NCBI RefSeq assembly: GCF_025677645.1
Contig: NZ_CP106879.1
Coordinates: forward strand, 2,976,001 to 3,040,000
From: Curtobacterium poinsettiae
GTDB lineage: Bacteria; Actinomycetota; Actinomycetes; Actinomycetales; Microbacteriaceae
Length of the DNA stretch: 64,000 bases
Direction of reading: 5' to 3'
Position 1 is the first letter of the stretch. The number at the start of each line of letters is the position of its first letter. The notes below the pieces were generated by a model, which saw only the letters and a program-made list of their open reading frames with translations, searched no databases and was not told where the DNA came from. The position numbers and the translations under genes are program-made. Below are positions 22,794 through 31,033 of this stretch, in pieces.

Positions 22794-25168
22794 GGGATGA
22801 CCACAGCCTTACGGACAAGCGTCGGTCGCCAACCGAAGTCTGGTACTCCTTCGAGCATCTGCTTCACGGTCAGGGCCTTCCCACTCGACGGATCGATGAT
22901 CTGGACCTGCAAACCTCCGCCCGGTTGCGCGAACGCAGGATCAACCCGGCTGATCTGCACCCGGAAGCCGTTCTCCTTCATCGCAGCCGTGTCCATCTCG
23001 AATACGGAGTAGGGGTCACGGAGATTCGTGGGAGGAAGACCGCGTTGTTCGAACGACGTTCCCGGGAACGAGAAGTACCCGCCAGTGTCACCTCCCATGC
23101 GATCGACGGTCGTCGAGTAGTACTGATCGAACGTGGTCGGATCTTCGAACTCGATCCGCGATCCGGCGACGGCGCCGTTGTTTTCCGGGTAGCGAGGCCG
23201 CCCGTCCGGCTGGATGTAGCGCTCAACGTACTCGTCGCGGGTCAGCGGGGTGCCGTCCGCATGGTGACCGTAGTACCCGTCAGGGCCGGGTTTGGTCGTG
23301 AGGAACTGCTCAGTCGCGGGATTGACACGGCCGCTGCCTTCGTAGAGCGGATCGCCTGGCGCGGCGAACGCAGGGTTGAACGCGCCGTGGTCGGGATGTG
23401 CTTCCCCGTACCCCGGCTCCGTGGTGCCCGGCGATTCGTCGACTGGAGCGACCTCGTCGCGGACGTGGGTGACCCCCTTCGGCAGTTCGCCGTCGGCACG
23501 GGTGAGGTCGTCAACGAGCGGACCGCCGCCGGGGCCCGCGTGGTTCGCCACACCGTCCCCGTACGGCACCTGCCCGAACGACTCCTTCGGGTTCGCCTCG
23601 TGCCCACGGTCCGGCGGAACGCCGTCGCCCGGCTCGGCACCCGACCCAGTGCCGTGGTCGGCGTCCGTCCCGTGGCCGGAGCCGCCCTGGCCCGTCGGAC
23701 CGCCACCGTTCGCGCCCGAGCCGTCCCCGTGCCCAGCCCCGCCGTGCGACCCCGACGTCGAACCACCGTCCGCCGTCGCGGTCCCGCCGTGTTCCCCGCG
23801 CCCACCGGCCCCGATGGGTGCAAGCTCCCGCTCCGGCACGCGCACCGTCGCATCGCTGCCGCCGTCAGCGCGCGCGCTCGCGTCACTCCCCGGACGCACG
23901 TCCGCGTCCGCCTCCGTCCGAGCCGGCGGCACCTCTACGTCGGTGTCGCCGTGTCGTCCGTGCAGGAAGTCGCCGAGCCCGGTCTTGAAGTCGGCGAGGC
24001 GCCCGGTCGACCCGACGGCGTCGTCACCGACGCCCTTCGTCATGATCGTCTTGAGCTCATCGAGCTTGGGCAGCACCTTGGTCAGGCCCTTCGAGACCCA
24101 CGCGCCGGGTTCGACGAGCTCGAGGTACTTGCCCGCCTTGCCGACGCCCCCCGCGACTCCCCCGACCTTGCCGACGGCACCGAGCTTGCCCGCCTGCCCG
24201 GCGATCGGGATGACGATCGAGCCGATCCCCCACAGGGCCTGTCCGGCGGCGCGACCGGGGTCCCTGCCCCATTCGTCCCAACCGATGGTGGCCTTCCCCA
24301 CCTGGGTCCACGCCTCGCGCTGGAGCTCAGGGTCCTTCTGCATGGTCTTCGTGTTGAAGCCGGTGAGGGCGAGCACTCCGCTCCACGACGTCGCCGCGGT
24401 TTCCAAGTGGAAACCCGTGCCGTCCAGACCGACGAGGGTGCCGAGCCCCTTCACGGTGCCCCAGATGCCGTCGACGACGACGGCCTTGAGCATGTTCGGC
24501 AGGAAGTCGACGGTCTTCTCGGAGCACGATTCCTTGCGTTCCGATGCGGTCCCCCACGGCAGCTTCGTGCCGGCGGGCAGTTCGTCGTAGCCGTATGCGA
24601 GGGCATCGTCCGAGCCACTGCCGCTCATCGCGTGCAGCGGTTGCAGGCCGGACAGCCCGCGGATGGTGTTCGCGCAGGTGCGCTCGGCAGCCTGGTACGC
24701 CACCACCTGGGCGGCGACGCCGTTGATGATCGCGTTGTTCTCGTCGGTCAGGGTCGCATCCTGATCCCAGGACTCGACGACCGCGTTGTTGCCGTACTCG
24801 GTCGTCGCGGTCTTCGGGGTGAACGCGTCGACATCGCGGTGCAGCTGCTCGGCACGTGTGACGTAGGCCTTGAGCGCTGCGACGATCGGCGTGACCTCGG
24901 TGACGAACGTGTCCAGCGCCTTCGCAGCGGTGTCCAGGTCGTCGCCGAACGTCGTGCCCTGGGGTCCGACGGGCGTCATGACCGCGAACAGTTCCTCGTC
25001 GCTCGGGCCCTCGTAGGATCCGGAGATGCCACTCCAAGCGGTCACGATGTCGGCAGTGCCGTCACGGACTGCGGATGCGACGGTCCGCAGCGAAGCGGCC
25101 CCGCTCGTGATCGCCTCGAGTTGGACGTCCGTGTACGGAATGGCTCCCGTCTCGACGACGCCGGTCAC
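22790..25168 (-). CDS. T7SS-associated polymorphic toxin with C-terminal TNT (NAD glycohydrolase) domain
   Basis: The 792 residues fall into three parts. Residues about 1-200 form a helical N-terminal region with AWSGISGSYEGPSDEELFAVM, similar in style to ESX-secreted WXG/LXG-like heads. The middle holds a hydrophobic Gly/Ala stretch (about 300-350) and a Gly/Ser/His-rich linker (about 430-540). The C-terminal TNT domain has VDRMGG (688-693), FEQRGLPP (706-713) and FAQPGGGLQVQ (746-756). The DR and the GLQ glutamine (Gln754) needed by the family appear intact, so it should hydrolyse NAD in target cells. It overlaps the EspC-like gene upstream and the immunity candidate downstream, opposite the ESX machinery. 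Confidence 0.88.
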   Translation of the reverse strand: MTGVVETGAIPYTDVQLEAITSGAASLRTVASAVRDGTADIVTAWSGISGSYEGPSDEELFAVMTPVGPQGTTFGDDLDTAAKALDTFVTEVTPIVAALKAYVTRAEQLHRDVDAFTPKTATTEYGNNAVVESWDQDATLTDENNAIINGVAAQVVAYQAAERTCANTIRGLSGLQPLHAMSGSGSDDALAYGYDELPAGTKLPWGTASERKESCSEKTVDFLPNMLKAVVVDGIWGTVKGLGTLVGLDGTGFHLETAATSWSGVLALTGFNTKTMQKDPELQREAWTQVGKATIGWDEWGRDPGRAAGQALWGIGSIVIPIAGQAGKLGAVGKVGGVAGGVGKAGKYLELVEPGAWVSKGLTKVLPKLDELKTIMTKGVGDDAVGSTGRLADFKTGLGDFLHGRHGDTDVEVPPARTEADADVRPGSDASARADGGSDATVRVPERELAPIGAGGRGEHGGTATADGGSTSGSHGGAGHGDGSGANGGGPTGQGGSGHGTDADHGTGSGAEPGDGVPPDRGHEANPKESFGQVPYGDGVANHAGPGGGPLVDDLTRADGELPKGVTHVRDEVAPVDESPGTTEPGYGEAHPDHGAFNPAFAAPGDPLYEGSGRVNPATEQFLTTKPGPDGYYGHHADGTPLTRDEYVERYIQPDGRPRYPENNGAVAGSRIEFEDPTTFDQYYSTTVDRMGGDTGGYFSFPGTSFEQRGLPPTNLRDPYSVFEMDTAAMKENGFRVQISRVDPAFAQPGGGLQVQIIDPSSGKALTVKQMLEGVPDFGWRPTLVRKAVVIP

Positions 25169-25548
25169 CGGTCGAACATCCCGTCGAACGCTCGGAAGTC
25201 GCCGTTGGTGGACGCCGTGACGGCGTTCGCCTGCGCCGTCGCTGCACCCATCTCGTCATCGCCGTCGACGATGGCGCGTGTTGCGCCGGCAGCACCGTAC
25301 AGCGACGCCTGGATCCGATTCTGGATCCCCGTGAGTGTGGCCTGCCGGTGCTCGAAGAACCCGGCAAGCGCCTCACCGATCACCTGTGACTGTGCTGCCG
25401 TCGCGGCGTCCTGCACGACTTCTCCGACGCCCCGCATGGATCCGTCCTCGGATCCGCCCAGTGCGTTGTTCATCGTCGTGGCCTTGGTGGACACGTCCGC
25501 CAGCACAGCCTCGACCCCCGCGGGGTCGACCCGCCATCCGTCGACCAC
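25165..25548 (-). CDS. EspC-like small ESX-associated protein
   Basis: This 127-residue helical protein starts at GTG 25548, one base after the stop of the Esx-like gene, and overlaps the toxin start by four bases. The N-terminus VVDGWRVDPAGVEAVLADV has the short W-x-V-D-P lead typical of actinobacterial EspC/DUF6507-like ESX partners. The rest is Ala/Gln-rich helix with no Cys or membrane segment. It probably helps export the toxin encoded next, perhaps as its chaperone or co-substrate. Upstream in-frame codons overlap the preceding gene and are rejected. Confidence 0.75.
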   Translation of the reverse strand: MVDGWRVDPAGVEAVLADVSTKATTMNNALGGSEDGSMRGVGEVVQDAATAAQSQVIGEALAGFFEHRQATLTGIQNRIQASLYGAAGATRAIVDGDDEMGAATAQANAVTASTNGDFRAFDGMFDR

Positions 25549-25549
25549 G

Positions 25550-25867
25550 TCAGCCGATGTTGCCGACGGCTGACTTCGCCTTGCTGATGGCCGACTGCGC
25601 CGACTCGTCGTTCGACTGCAACGATGCACGCAGCGTCGCGATGATCTGCTTGACCTCGCCGGCGACGGTGTTCCACCGCTGTTCCTTGGCGTGGTACTCG
25701 TCCGAGACGCCGTCGGCCTGGTAGTCGGCCATGGCTGCCTTCACGGCCGAGTCACGCTGCGCGATGAGCGACTCGAGCTGCGCCGCCACGGCGTTGAAGT
25801 TGTCCTGCGCGTTCTGCGAGGCCGCGACGTCGTAATCGCGACGATCTGCCTGATTGCCACCGCTCAT
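25550..25867 (-). CDS. ESAT-6-like (WXG100 superfamily) secreted protein, pore-forming type
   Basis: This 105-residue helical-hairpin protein has coiled-coil character throughout (FNAVAAQLESLIAQRD, AGEVKQIIATLRASLQ). The turn lacks a canonical W-x-G; SDEYHAKEQRWN occupies that region. It matches the style of actinobacterial proteins annotated as pore-forming ESAT-6 family. It lies 29 bases after the first Esx-like gene and one base before the EspC-like gene. The two Esx-like proteins probably form a heterodimer exported by the EccC/EccD system. Confidence 0.8.
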   Translation of the reverse strand: MSGGNQADRRDYDVAASQNAQDNFNAVAAQLESLIAQRDSAVKAAMADYQADGVSDEYHAKEQRWNTVAGEVKQIIATLRASLQSNDESAQSAISKAKSAVGNIG

Positions 25868-25896
25868 GGTGTTCTCTCCCTCTCCCCGGAGATCCG

Positions 25897-26232
25897 TCAG
25901 GCGCGGCCGCTGAAGCGGGCCGCGTCGAAGTTCGAGCTGCCCTCGAGCGAGCTCGTGGACTGCGCCATGTCCTGGTCGCCTTCCTGGAACGAACGGTCCA
26001 TGCCCGAGATGCCCTGCAGCACGCTCGCGAGCGCACCGTTCAGCTCGTTGGCGATGGTGTCGGTCTCGGCCTTGAAGCGGTCGAAGGCCTGTCGACCGGC
26101 ACCGTTGAAGCGACCCTGCAGCGGCTCGGCCGAGTCGGCGAGCTTGCGGACGAGCGTCCCCAGGTCACCGGAAGCACCGGACGTCTGCTTGGTCAGGTTC
26201 GTCAGGACCTGAGCCCCCATCGCGAACTTCAT
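25897..26232 (-). CDS. WXG100-like protein with FNG in place of WXG
   Basis: This 111-residue helical-hairpin protein is the first gene of the secreted-effector operon. The turn motif reads RFNGAGRQAFDRF, with Phe in place of Trp. Heptad-like helices flank it (TIANELNGALASVLQG). The C-terminal tail is Ser/Asn-rich. The ATG at 26232 has AGGGG eight bases upstream, which decides it against upstream in-frame codons. It is a likely ESX substrate, divergent from the secretion machinery across a 130-base intergenic region. Confidence 0.8.
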   Translation of the reverse strand: MKFAMGAQVLTNLTKQTSGASGDLGTLVRKLADSAEPLQGRFNGAGRQAFDRFKAETDTIANELNGALASVLQGISGMDRSFQEGDQDMAQSTSSLEGSSNFDAARFSGRA

Positions 26233-26361
26233 CGCGCATCCCCTTCGTCGTTTCCCCCACCCCGAACGGGTGACAGCGAACACTCGCAGCGTAGACCACG
26301 TCCGCCGCGCGCGTCACCCCCGGGTTCTGACATGATCGTTCCTGCCGAGGGGAGGTGGGGC
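26233..26361. promoter_or_regulatory. divergent promoter region between ESX effectors and ESX machinery
   Basis: This 129-base gap holds a minus-strand TACGCT (26294-26289), leaving a 5-prime leader of about 50 bases for the effector operon. On the plus strand, CATGAT at 26331-26336 could serve the machinery operon. -35 elements are not clear. No operator palindrome stands out. Confidence 0.4.
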
Positions 26362-27444
26362 ATGTCGTCGATCGTGGTCGAGTCCGTGGTGCCCGTGCTG
26401 ACCTGTGGTCGATGCGGGGTCGCAACGAGCCAGGGCCAGCGCTTCTGCACCGACTGCGGCGCCCTCCTCGGGCGCACGACCGGCTCCGCCGAGTACGACG
26501 CACTGCAGGGCGTCGCCACGGCCCCGGCCGGTTCCGTCCTCCTTGCCCGGCTGGTGGACGTCGTCGTCTGCCTGCTCGGCGGTGCCGCCGGCGCCGCCCT
26601 CCTCTTCCTCGCCCGCGCCGCGGTCCGCTCCTCTGACCCCGTGGGCACCGGCGTCGCCGGAGCGGTCGCCGGGCTCGTCGTGACGACCGTGATCACGGTG
26701 ATGCGTGCCTCCAGGACGGGCCGCGGGCCGGGCGGGTTGCTCCTCGGTACCCGCGTCGTCGACGTCGACGACGCGCTGCCCGCCGGGCCCGTCCGGCAGC
26801 TCACCCGACTCGGTGACCGTCGGTACCGGCGTGCGGCCGGAGCCGGCTCGTGGGCCGCGGCGACGGGCACGCTGACCGCCTCGCTGAACCGCGGACGCGA
26901 GCCGCTCGACCCCGCGGTGCCCGCGCTCGGCACCGCCTTCGGTGCCGCCGCGTCGGCGGGTGTCCGTCCGGGGTCGACGCCGCTGCCTGGAGGCGCGGTG
27001 CAGGCTGGTCTGGACGCCACCCGTCGTGCGGGGTTCGGTCCCACCCCCGCGCCCGGATTCGCGGCGGTGCCCGCGCCGACCGAACCGGTGGCCGACGACT
27101 CGGTGCCGCCCGACGCGGTCGTCCTGCGGTTCGACTCCGGCGCCGTGCACTGGTTCGGCGGAACCTGCGTGATCGGCCGGAACCCCGAGGCGGAGCCCGG
27201 CGTCGCGACGGTTGCGGTGCCGGACCTGTCGCGCACGCTCTCGAAGACGCACGTCGCCCTCGTGCAGGCCGGCGGGGTCGTCGTGCTCCGCGACCTCGGT
27301 TCGACCAACGGCACCTCGGTGGTCCGTCCGGACGCCTCGTTCCAGGACCTCGTCCCCGGCGTGGACCTGCCCGTACCCGTCGGCTCGACGGTCCGGATCG
27401 GCGACCACGCGTTCGTGGTCGACCGGGTCGGAGCCGCGACGTGA
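26362..27444 (+). CDS. zinc-ribbon / RDD membrane / FHA domain protein of the ESX cluster
   Basis: This 360-residue protein has three parts. The N-terminus has a zinc ribbon (CGRCG and CTDCG). The middle is RDD-like with hydrophobic segments at about 55-75 and 85-105 (VLLARLVDVVVCLLGG, RGPGGLLLGTRVVD). The C-terminus is an FHA domain (VIGRNPEAEPG, SKTHVAL, LGSTNGT) that binds phosphothreonine. It could link a Ser/Thr kinase signal to the secretion machine. The ATG at 26362 is preceded by GGAGG at a six-base spacing. It is the first machinery gene and its stop overlaps the next GTG. Confidence 0.85.
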   Translation: MSSIVVESVVPVLTCGRCGVATSQGQRFCTDCGALLGRTTGSAEYDALQGVATAPAGSVLLARLVDVVVCLLGGAAGAALLFLARAAVRSSDPVGTGVAGAVAGLVVTTVITVMRASRTGRGPGGLLLGTRVVDVDDALPAGPVRQLTRLGDRRYRRAAGAGSWAAATGTLTASLNRGREPLDPAVPALGTAFGAAASAGVRPGSTPLPGGAVQAGLDATRRAGFGPTPAPGFAAVPAPTEPVADDSVPPDAVVLRFDSGAVHWFGGTCVIGRNPEAEPGVATVAVPDLSRTLSKTHVALVQAGGVVVLRDLGSTNGTSVVRPDASFQDLVPGVDLPVPVGSTVRIGDHAFVVDRVGAAT

Positions 27445-28550
27445 ACCCGCTCCGAGGCGACACCGCCGAGGACGACCGCCCGGTCGCGAAGCACCCGCTC
27501 GTCGACTCGGCGGGCGACGGCAGCATCCGCTACGAGACCCGCTCGGGAATCGTGCGGCTCGGGCGCGCCCAGGCCGACCTGCTCGCCACCGCGGCACGCG
27601 AGGGCGCCCGCCCGATCCTGGTGACCGACGGCCTGTCCGTCGTGACCGAGGCCTTCCGCCAGGCGTTGCTCGACTGCGGCGGGGCGTGGGTCGTCCGCGG
27701 TGACGACGGCCTGCGGAACGGACTCGACGGCGGACGACTCGACGACTTCAGGGACGCGCTCCGGACCGACCCGCCGACCTTGGTGCAGGACGTCGCCGTT
27801 GGGTACCTGCGGCCGTGGACGCCGACGGCGGATCACCTCGTCGTCTCGGTGTCCGTCCGGCACCGGGCCGCGGACGAGACCGTCCTCGGGGCCACCACCG
27901 AACTCCTCGCGACGGAGCTCGCCGGGGCGGCACCGACCGGTTGGGGGACGCACGAACCCGCGGGTCACGCGTGGGACCGGTGCACGCTCACCGAGGCCGC
28001 TCGCTCGCGGATGCCCGACGCCACGCGGTTCCTCGCCGTCGGTTCACCCCACGCGCCCCTCGCGGTGACGATCGCCGTGCAGCGCACCGAGCACGGCGTC
28101 GAGGAGCTCACAACCGGGCTGCTCGCGGTCGGTGCGCTCGGGGACACCGTCTCCGACATGCGGGTCGCCGCCGTCCCGCAGGTGCTCGGGCGGCTCGCCA
28201 CGACGCAGCTGCCGCTCTTCGCCCTGGTGCTCCGGCGCCCGGGCCGCGCGGACCTCGCGCAGGCGCCACGCCTGTCCCCGCCCCCGCTGCCGGTCGCGAT
28301 GCTCCTCGGTGCGCCGGCGGTCCGGCAGCTCGACCTCGACGTCGAGGCGATGCGCGACCGCTTCGGCGCCGTCATCGCCGGACGCCCTCGGATCCCGGCG
28401 CTCGTGCTGCCCTTCGGGCGGCAGCAGGAGCGCAACCCGGTCGAGGAGCTGGCCGACGTCGTCGGCCACATCGGCCCCGACCGCGTCGCCGACGCCGTCG
28501 GGATGGACGACCGGACGAGGGAGCAGGTGCAGCGTGCCGCGGAACAGTGA
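27441..28550 (+). CDS. ESX-cluster protein of DUF6177 type
   Basis: This 369-residue protein is soluble, acidic and Arg/Asp-rich, with no membrane segment. It starts at GTG overlapping the FHA gene stop. Segments such as GRAQADLLATAAREGARPI and AFRQALLDCGGAWVV resemble the DUF6177 proteins found beside EccC/EccD in actinobacterial T7SS loci; that family name comes from memory of such clusters. By position it may be a cytoplasmic adaptor or EspG-like chaperone. No catalytic motif is visible. Confidence 0.6.
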   Translation: MNPLRGDTAEDDRPVAKHPLVDSAGDGSIRYETRSGIVRLGRAQADLLATAAREGARPILVTDGLSVVTEAFRQALLDCGGAWVVRGDDGLRNGLDGGRLDDFRDALRTDPPTLVQDVAVGYLRPWTPTADHLVVSVSVRHRAADETVLGATTELLATELAGAAPTGWGTHEPAGHAWDRCTLTEAARSRMPDATRFLAVGSPHAPLAVTIAVQRTEHGVEELTTGLLAVGALGDTVSDMRVAAVPQVLGRLATTQLPLFALVLRRPGRADLAQAPRLSPPPLPVAMLLGAPAVRQLDLDVEAMRDRFGAVIAGRPRIPALVLPFGRQQERNPVEELADVVGHIGPDRVADAVGMDDRTREQVQRAAEQ

Positions 28551-28812
28551 CTCGATCCTGCTGGAGAGCGTCTCGACGCACCGCCGACGACTCCGGCAGG
28601 CGTTCGTGCTCGGGCGCCTCGCCGACCGCCGGTCGGTGAACGACAACGTCAAGCGGTTCATCGGCAGCGTGGTGCTCGCCGCGGTCGTGGGGGTCGGGTG
28701 CCTCGGGTACTCCTTCGTCACGAACGCACTAGCGCAGCAGGCCGCTCAGCAACAGGCGCAGCAGACACCGCGACCGGTGCCGACCACGCAATCCCAGCAG
28801 GAGACCAATTGA
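28534..28812 (+). CDS. small single-pass membrane protein of the ESX cluster (possible EccB stand-in)
   Basis: This 92-residue protein has a basic N-terminus (THRRRLRQAFVLGRLADRR), one hydrophobic helix at about 42-62 (FIGSVVLAAVVGVGCLGY) and a Gln-rich tail (QQAAQQQAQQTP). It overlaps the DUF6177-like gene by 17 bases and EccD by four. Its basic head and single helix match the topology of the EccB N-terminus but lack the large periplasmic domain. It could be a minimal EccB-like anchor; that is inference. Confidence 0.7.
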   Translation: MPRNSDSILLESVSTHRRRLRQAFVLGRLADRRSVNDNVKRFIGSVVLAAVVGVGCLGYSFVTNALAQQAAQQQAQQTPRPVPTTQSQQETN

Positions 28813-30176
28813 GCGACTTCACCCGCGTGACCGTCGTCGGTGTCGGCCGCCGTGCCGACGTCGTCGTCGCCTCCGATGAGCCGTTCGCCGGACTGCTGCC
28901 GCGCCTGGTCGACATCCTCGACGAACCGATCGCGGACAGCGCGCAACCCGTCGCCCTCGTGCGCGTCACCGGCGAAGAGGTGTCTCTGGCCGCGGACGCC
29001 GCCACGCAGGAGATCGCCGACGGCGAGGTCCTGCACCTCGTCCGTCGCGCCGACGCACCTCCGCCGCCCGAGGTCTCCGACGTCACCGACGCCGTCGCGG
29101 ACTCGCTCGGCCGTCGTCGCGACGGCTGGGGCACCGCCGCACGCCAGTCCGTCGCCGCCGCAGCCGTCGGGGCCACCGCCTCGGTCGCGGGCACCCTCGT
29201 GGTCGCCGCGTTCACCGTCGCGTCGGTCCGAGCCGCGTTCGACGGCGGGACCGTCTCCCCCGCACTGTTGCCGTCCGTGCTCGTCGGCAGCGGCGTGGTC
29301 CTGGCGATCGCGGCGCTCGTCGCGGGTCGTGCCGGGGCCCGCTGGACCGGCATCGCCCTCACCGCCGCGGCCACCGGGCTCGCGCTGCCGATCGGGCTGG
29401 CCGTCGGACCGGTCGTCGGGCGGGACGGCGACCAACCCGCGATGGTCGCCGCCCTGGTGCTCGTCTGGGCGTGGATGGCGCTCGGTTTCGGACTCGGCGT
29501 CGGACAGCGCACGCGCACGATCGGCGTCGCGGCCGTCGTCGGCGTCGTGCTCCCGCTGCTCGGCATGCTCACCTGGCTCACTCCGGCCCCGCAGGCCGCC
29601 GGTTGGGGCGTGGTCGGGATCGCAGCCATCGCCGTCTGCGGGCTCCTGCCCTCGGTCGCGATGTCCTCCGCCGGACTGACCGGCCTCGACGACCGGGTGA
29701 GCGGCGGCGAGCCCGTCGCTCGCGCCCGCGTCGTCACGGCGCTCGAGGACGCGTACCGGGCACTCGACTGGACGACCGCCGCGGTGGCCGCCCCCATCGC
29801 CCTCGCCGGCGCCGCACTCGTCTCCGACCGCGGCCCCTGGGCCGCCGGGCTCGGCGCCGCGGTGGTCGTCGTCGCCGCACTCCGCACGCGCGCCTTCCCG
29901 CTGACGCTGCAGGGCGTGCTGCTCTGGAGCGCCGTCGTGGTCGCCGCGGTGCTCGGGCTCCTCGGCCATGCCACCACCGCACCGTTCCAGGTGTTCGGCG
30001 CGCTCGCAGGCCTCGGGGTGCTCGGAGCCCTGCTTGCCGGGGTCCGGCCGGCCGCACACCAGCGAGCCCGGCTGCGGTCGCTCGGCAACGTCCTCGAGAC
30101 CATCTCGGTCGTCGTGGCACTGCCGCTGCTGCTCGGTACCTTCGGTCTCTTCGCCGCACTCCTGGAGACGTTCTGA
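28809..30176 (+). CDS. eccD: type VII secretion integral membrane protein EccD
   Basis: This 455-residue protein has a ubiquitin-like (YukD) N-terminal domain of about 90 residues (RVTVVGVGRRADVVVASDE) followed by about 11 hydrophobic segments, the EccD plan. It begins with TTG inside a TTGA overlap with the preceding stop; no ATG or GTG fits. EccD forms the membrane channel of the ESX complex. The stop is followed within three bases by the next gene. Confidence 0.9.
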   Translation: MSDFTRVTVVGVGRRADVVVASDEPFAGLLPRLVDILDEPIADSAQPVALVRVTGEEVSLAADAATQEIADGEVLHLVRRADAPPPPEVSDVTDAVADSLGRRRDGWGTAARQSVAAAAVGATASVAGTLVVAAFTVASVRAAFDGGTVSPALLPSVLVGSGVVLAIAALVAGRAGARWTGIALTAAATGLALPIGLAVGPVVGRDGDQPAMVAALVLVWAWMALGFGLGVGQRTRTIGVAAVVGVVLPLLGMLTWLTPAPQAAGWGVVGIAAIAVCGLLPSVAMSSAGLTGLDDRVSGGEPVARARVVTALEDAYRALDWTTAAVAAPIALAGAALVSDRGPWAAGLGAAVVVVAALRTRAFPLTLQGVLLWSAVVVAAVLGLLGHATTAPFQVFGALAGLGVLGALLAGVRPAAHQRARLRSLGNVLETISVVVALPLLLGTFGLFAALLETF

Positions 30177-30178
30177 CC

Positions 30179-31033
30179 ATGCGGCTCCTCGACGACCTCG
30201 TCCCCGCGCTCGGGCGGGCGTTCTTCGGCAGCGTGGCCGGTGGTGCACGCGAGCTCGACGATGCGCACCGGGCCATCCGGCAGGCCGTTCCCACCAGTCG
30301 GCGCATCGCGTTCGCCTCGCTCCGGGGCGGCACCGGCTGCTCCGTGACCGCCGCAGCCGTGGCGACCGTGCTCGCCCGTCGTCGCTCCGGACGGGTGCTC
30401 GGCGTGGACGGTGCCGCCGGGCTGCGCTCGTTCGCCACCCACGCTGGCGCCGACCGGACGGACCCGACGCCGCGGTCCGAGCGCCGTGACGCCGCCCGGA
30501 CGTCCTGGGACGCGACCGACGGTCTGGCGGTGACCCCGTCCGGACTGCACGTGCTCCGGATCGGCGACCCGCGCCTCCCGAGCCGACAGGCCTCACCCGC
30601 CGAATGGACCGACGCCGTCGAACCGATCGCGCGGTTCTTCGACGTCGTCGTCGGGGACTGGGGGTCAAGGAGCCCGTTCGTCGACCTCGGCGCCGTGGCT
30701 GCCGATGCCCACGTCGTCGCCCTCGTCACCGGCACGGACCGCCCCGCCATCGAGGAGGGCGTCGCCCACGCCGACGCCGTCCGGCGGCACGCGCCGGACA
30801 CCCGCGTCCTGGTCGTCCCGGTCGACACCACGGGGGCTGGCCTCCGGGCCGCGCGCACCGCCGTCCGGTGGCCCGGGCACGCCGTCCACCCGATCCCGGG
30901 CGACCCGAGCGCCGCCGGGGTCGGCGAACGCCCCACCTCCTCCCGTATCGCGCTCATCCACCTGACGGCAGCGCTCGTCGACGCCGCGGTCGACCGTCGC
31001 ACCAGCCACACGACCCCGGAGGTCGCCCGGTGA
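30179..31033 (+). CDS. ParA/MinD-like protein of the ESX cluster, P-loop lysine missing
   Basis: This 284-residue protein has the deviant-Walker fold pattern: SLRGGTGCSVTAAAVATVL (48-66) where an active ParA/MinD would have GGvGKT, and later DVVVGDWGSRS and LVTGTDRPA. The nucleotide-binding lysine is absent (GTGCS). A roughly 40-residue N-terminal helix precedes the core. It sits between EccD and EccC, where mycobacterial ESX loci can carry EspI-type ATPases. It may be a regulatory pseudo-ATPase. Confidence 0.7.
   Translation: MRLLDDLVPALGRAFFGSVAGGARELDDAHRAIRQAVPTSRRIAFASLRGGTGCSVTAAAVATVLARRRSGRVLGVDGAAGLRSFATHAGADRTDPTPRSERRDAARTSWDATDGLAVTPSGLHVLRIGDPRLPSRQASPAEWTDAVEPIARFFDVVVGDWGSRSPFVDLGAVAADAHVVALVTGTDRPAIEEGVAHADAVRRHAPDTRVLVVPVDTTGAGLRAARTAVRWPGHAVHPIPGDPSAAGVGERPTSSRIALIHLTAALVDAAVDRRTSHTTPEVAR

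Noticed and set aside
22925..25573. An 882-codon plus-strand open frame opposite the toxin
   Set aside because: It is Arg/Val/Asp-rich with no motif, antisense to a gene with clear TNT and T7SS features.
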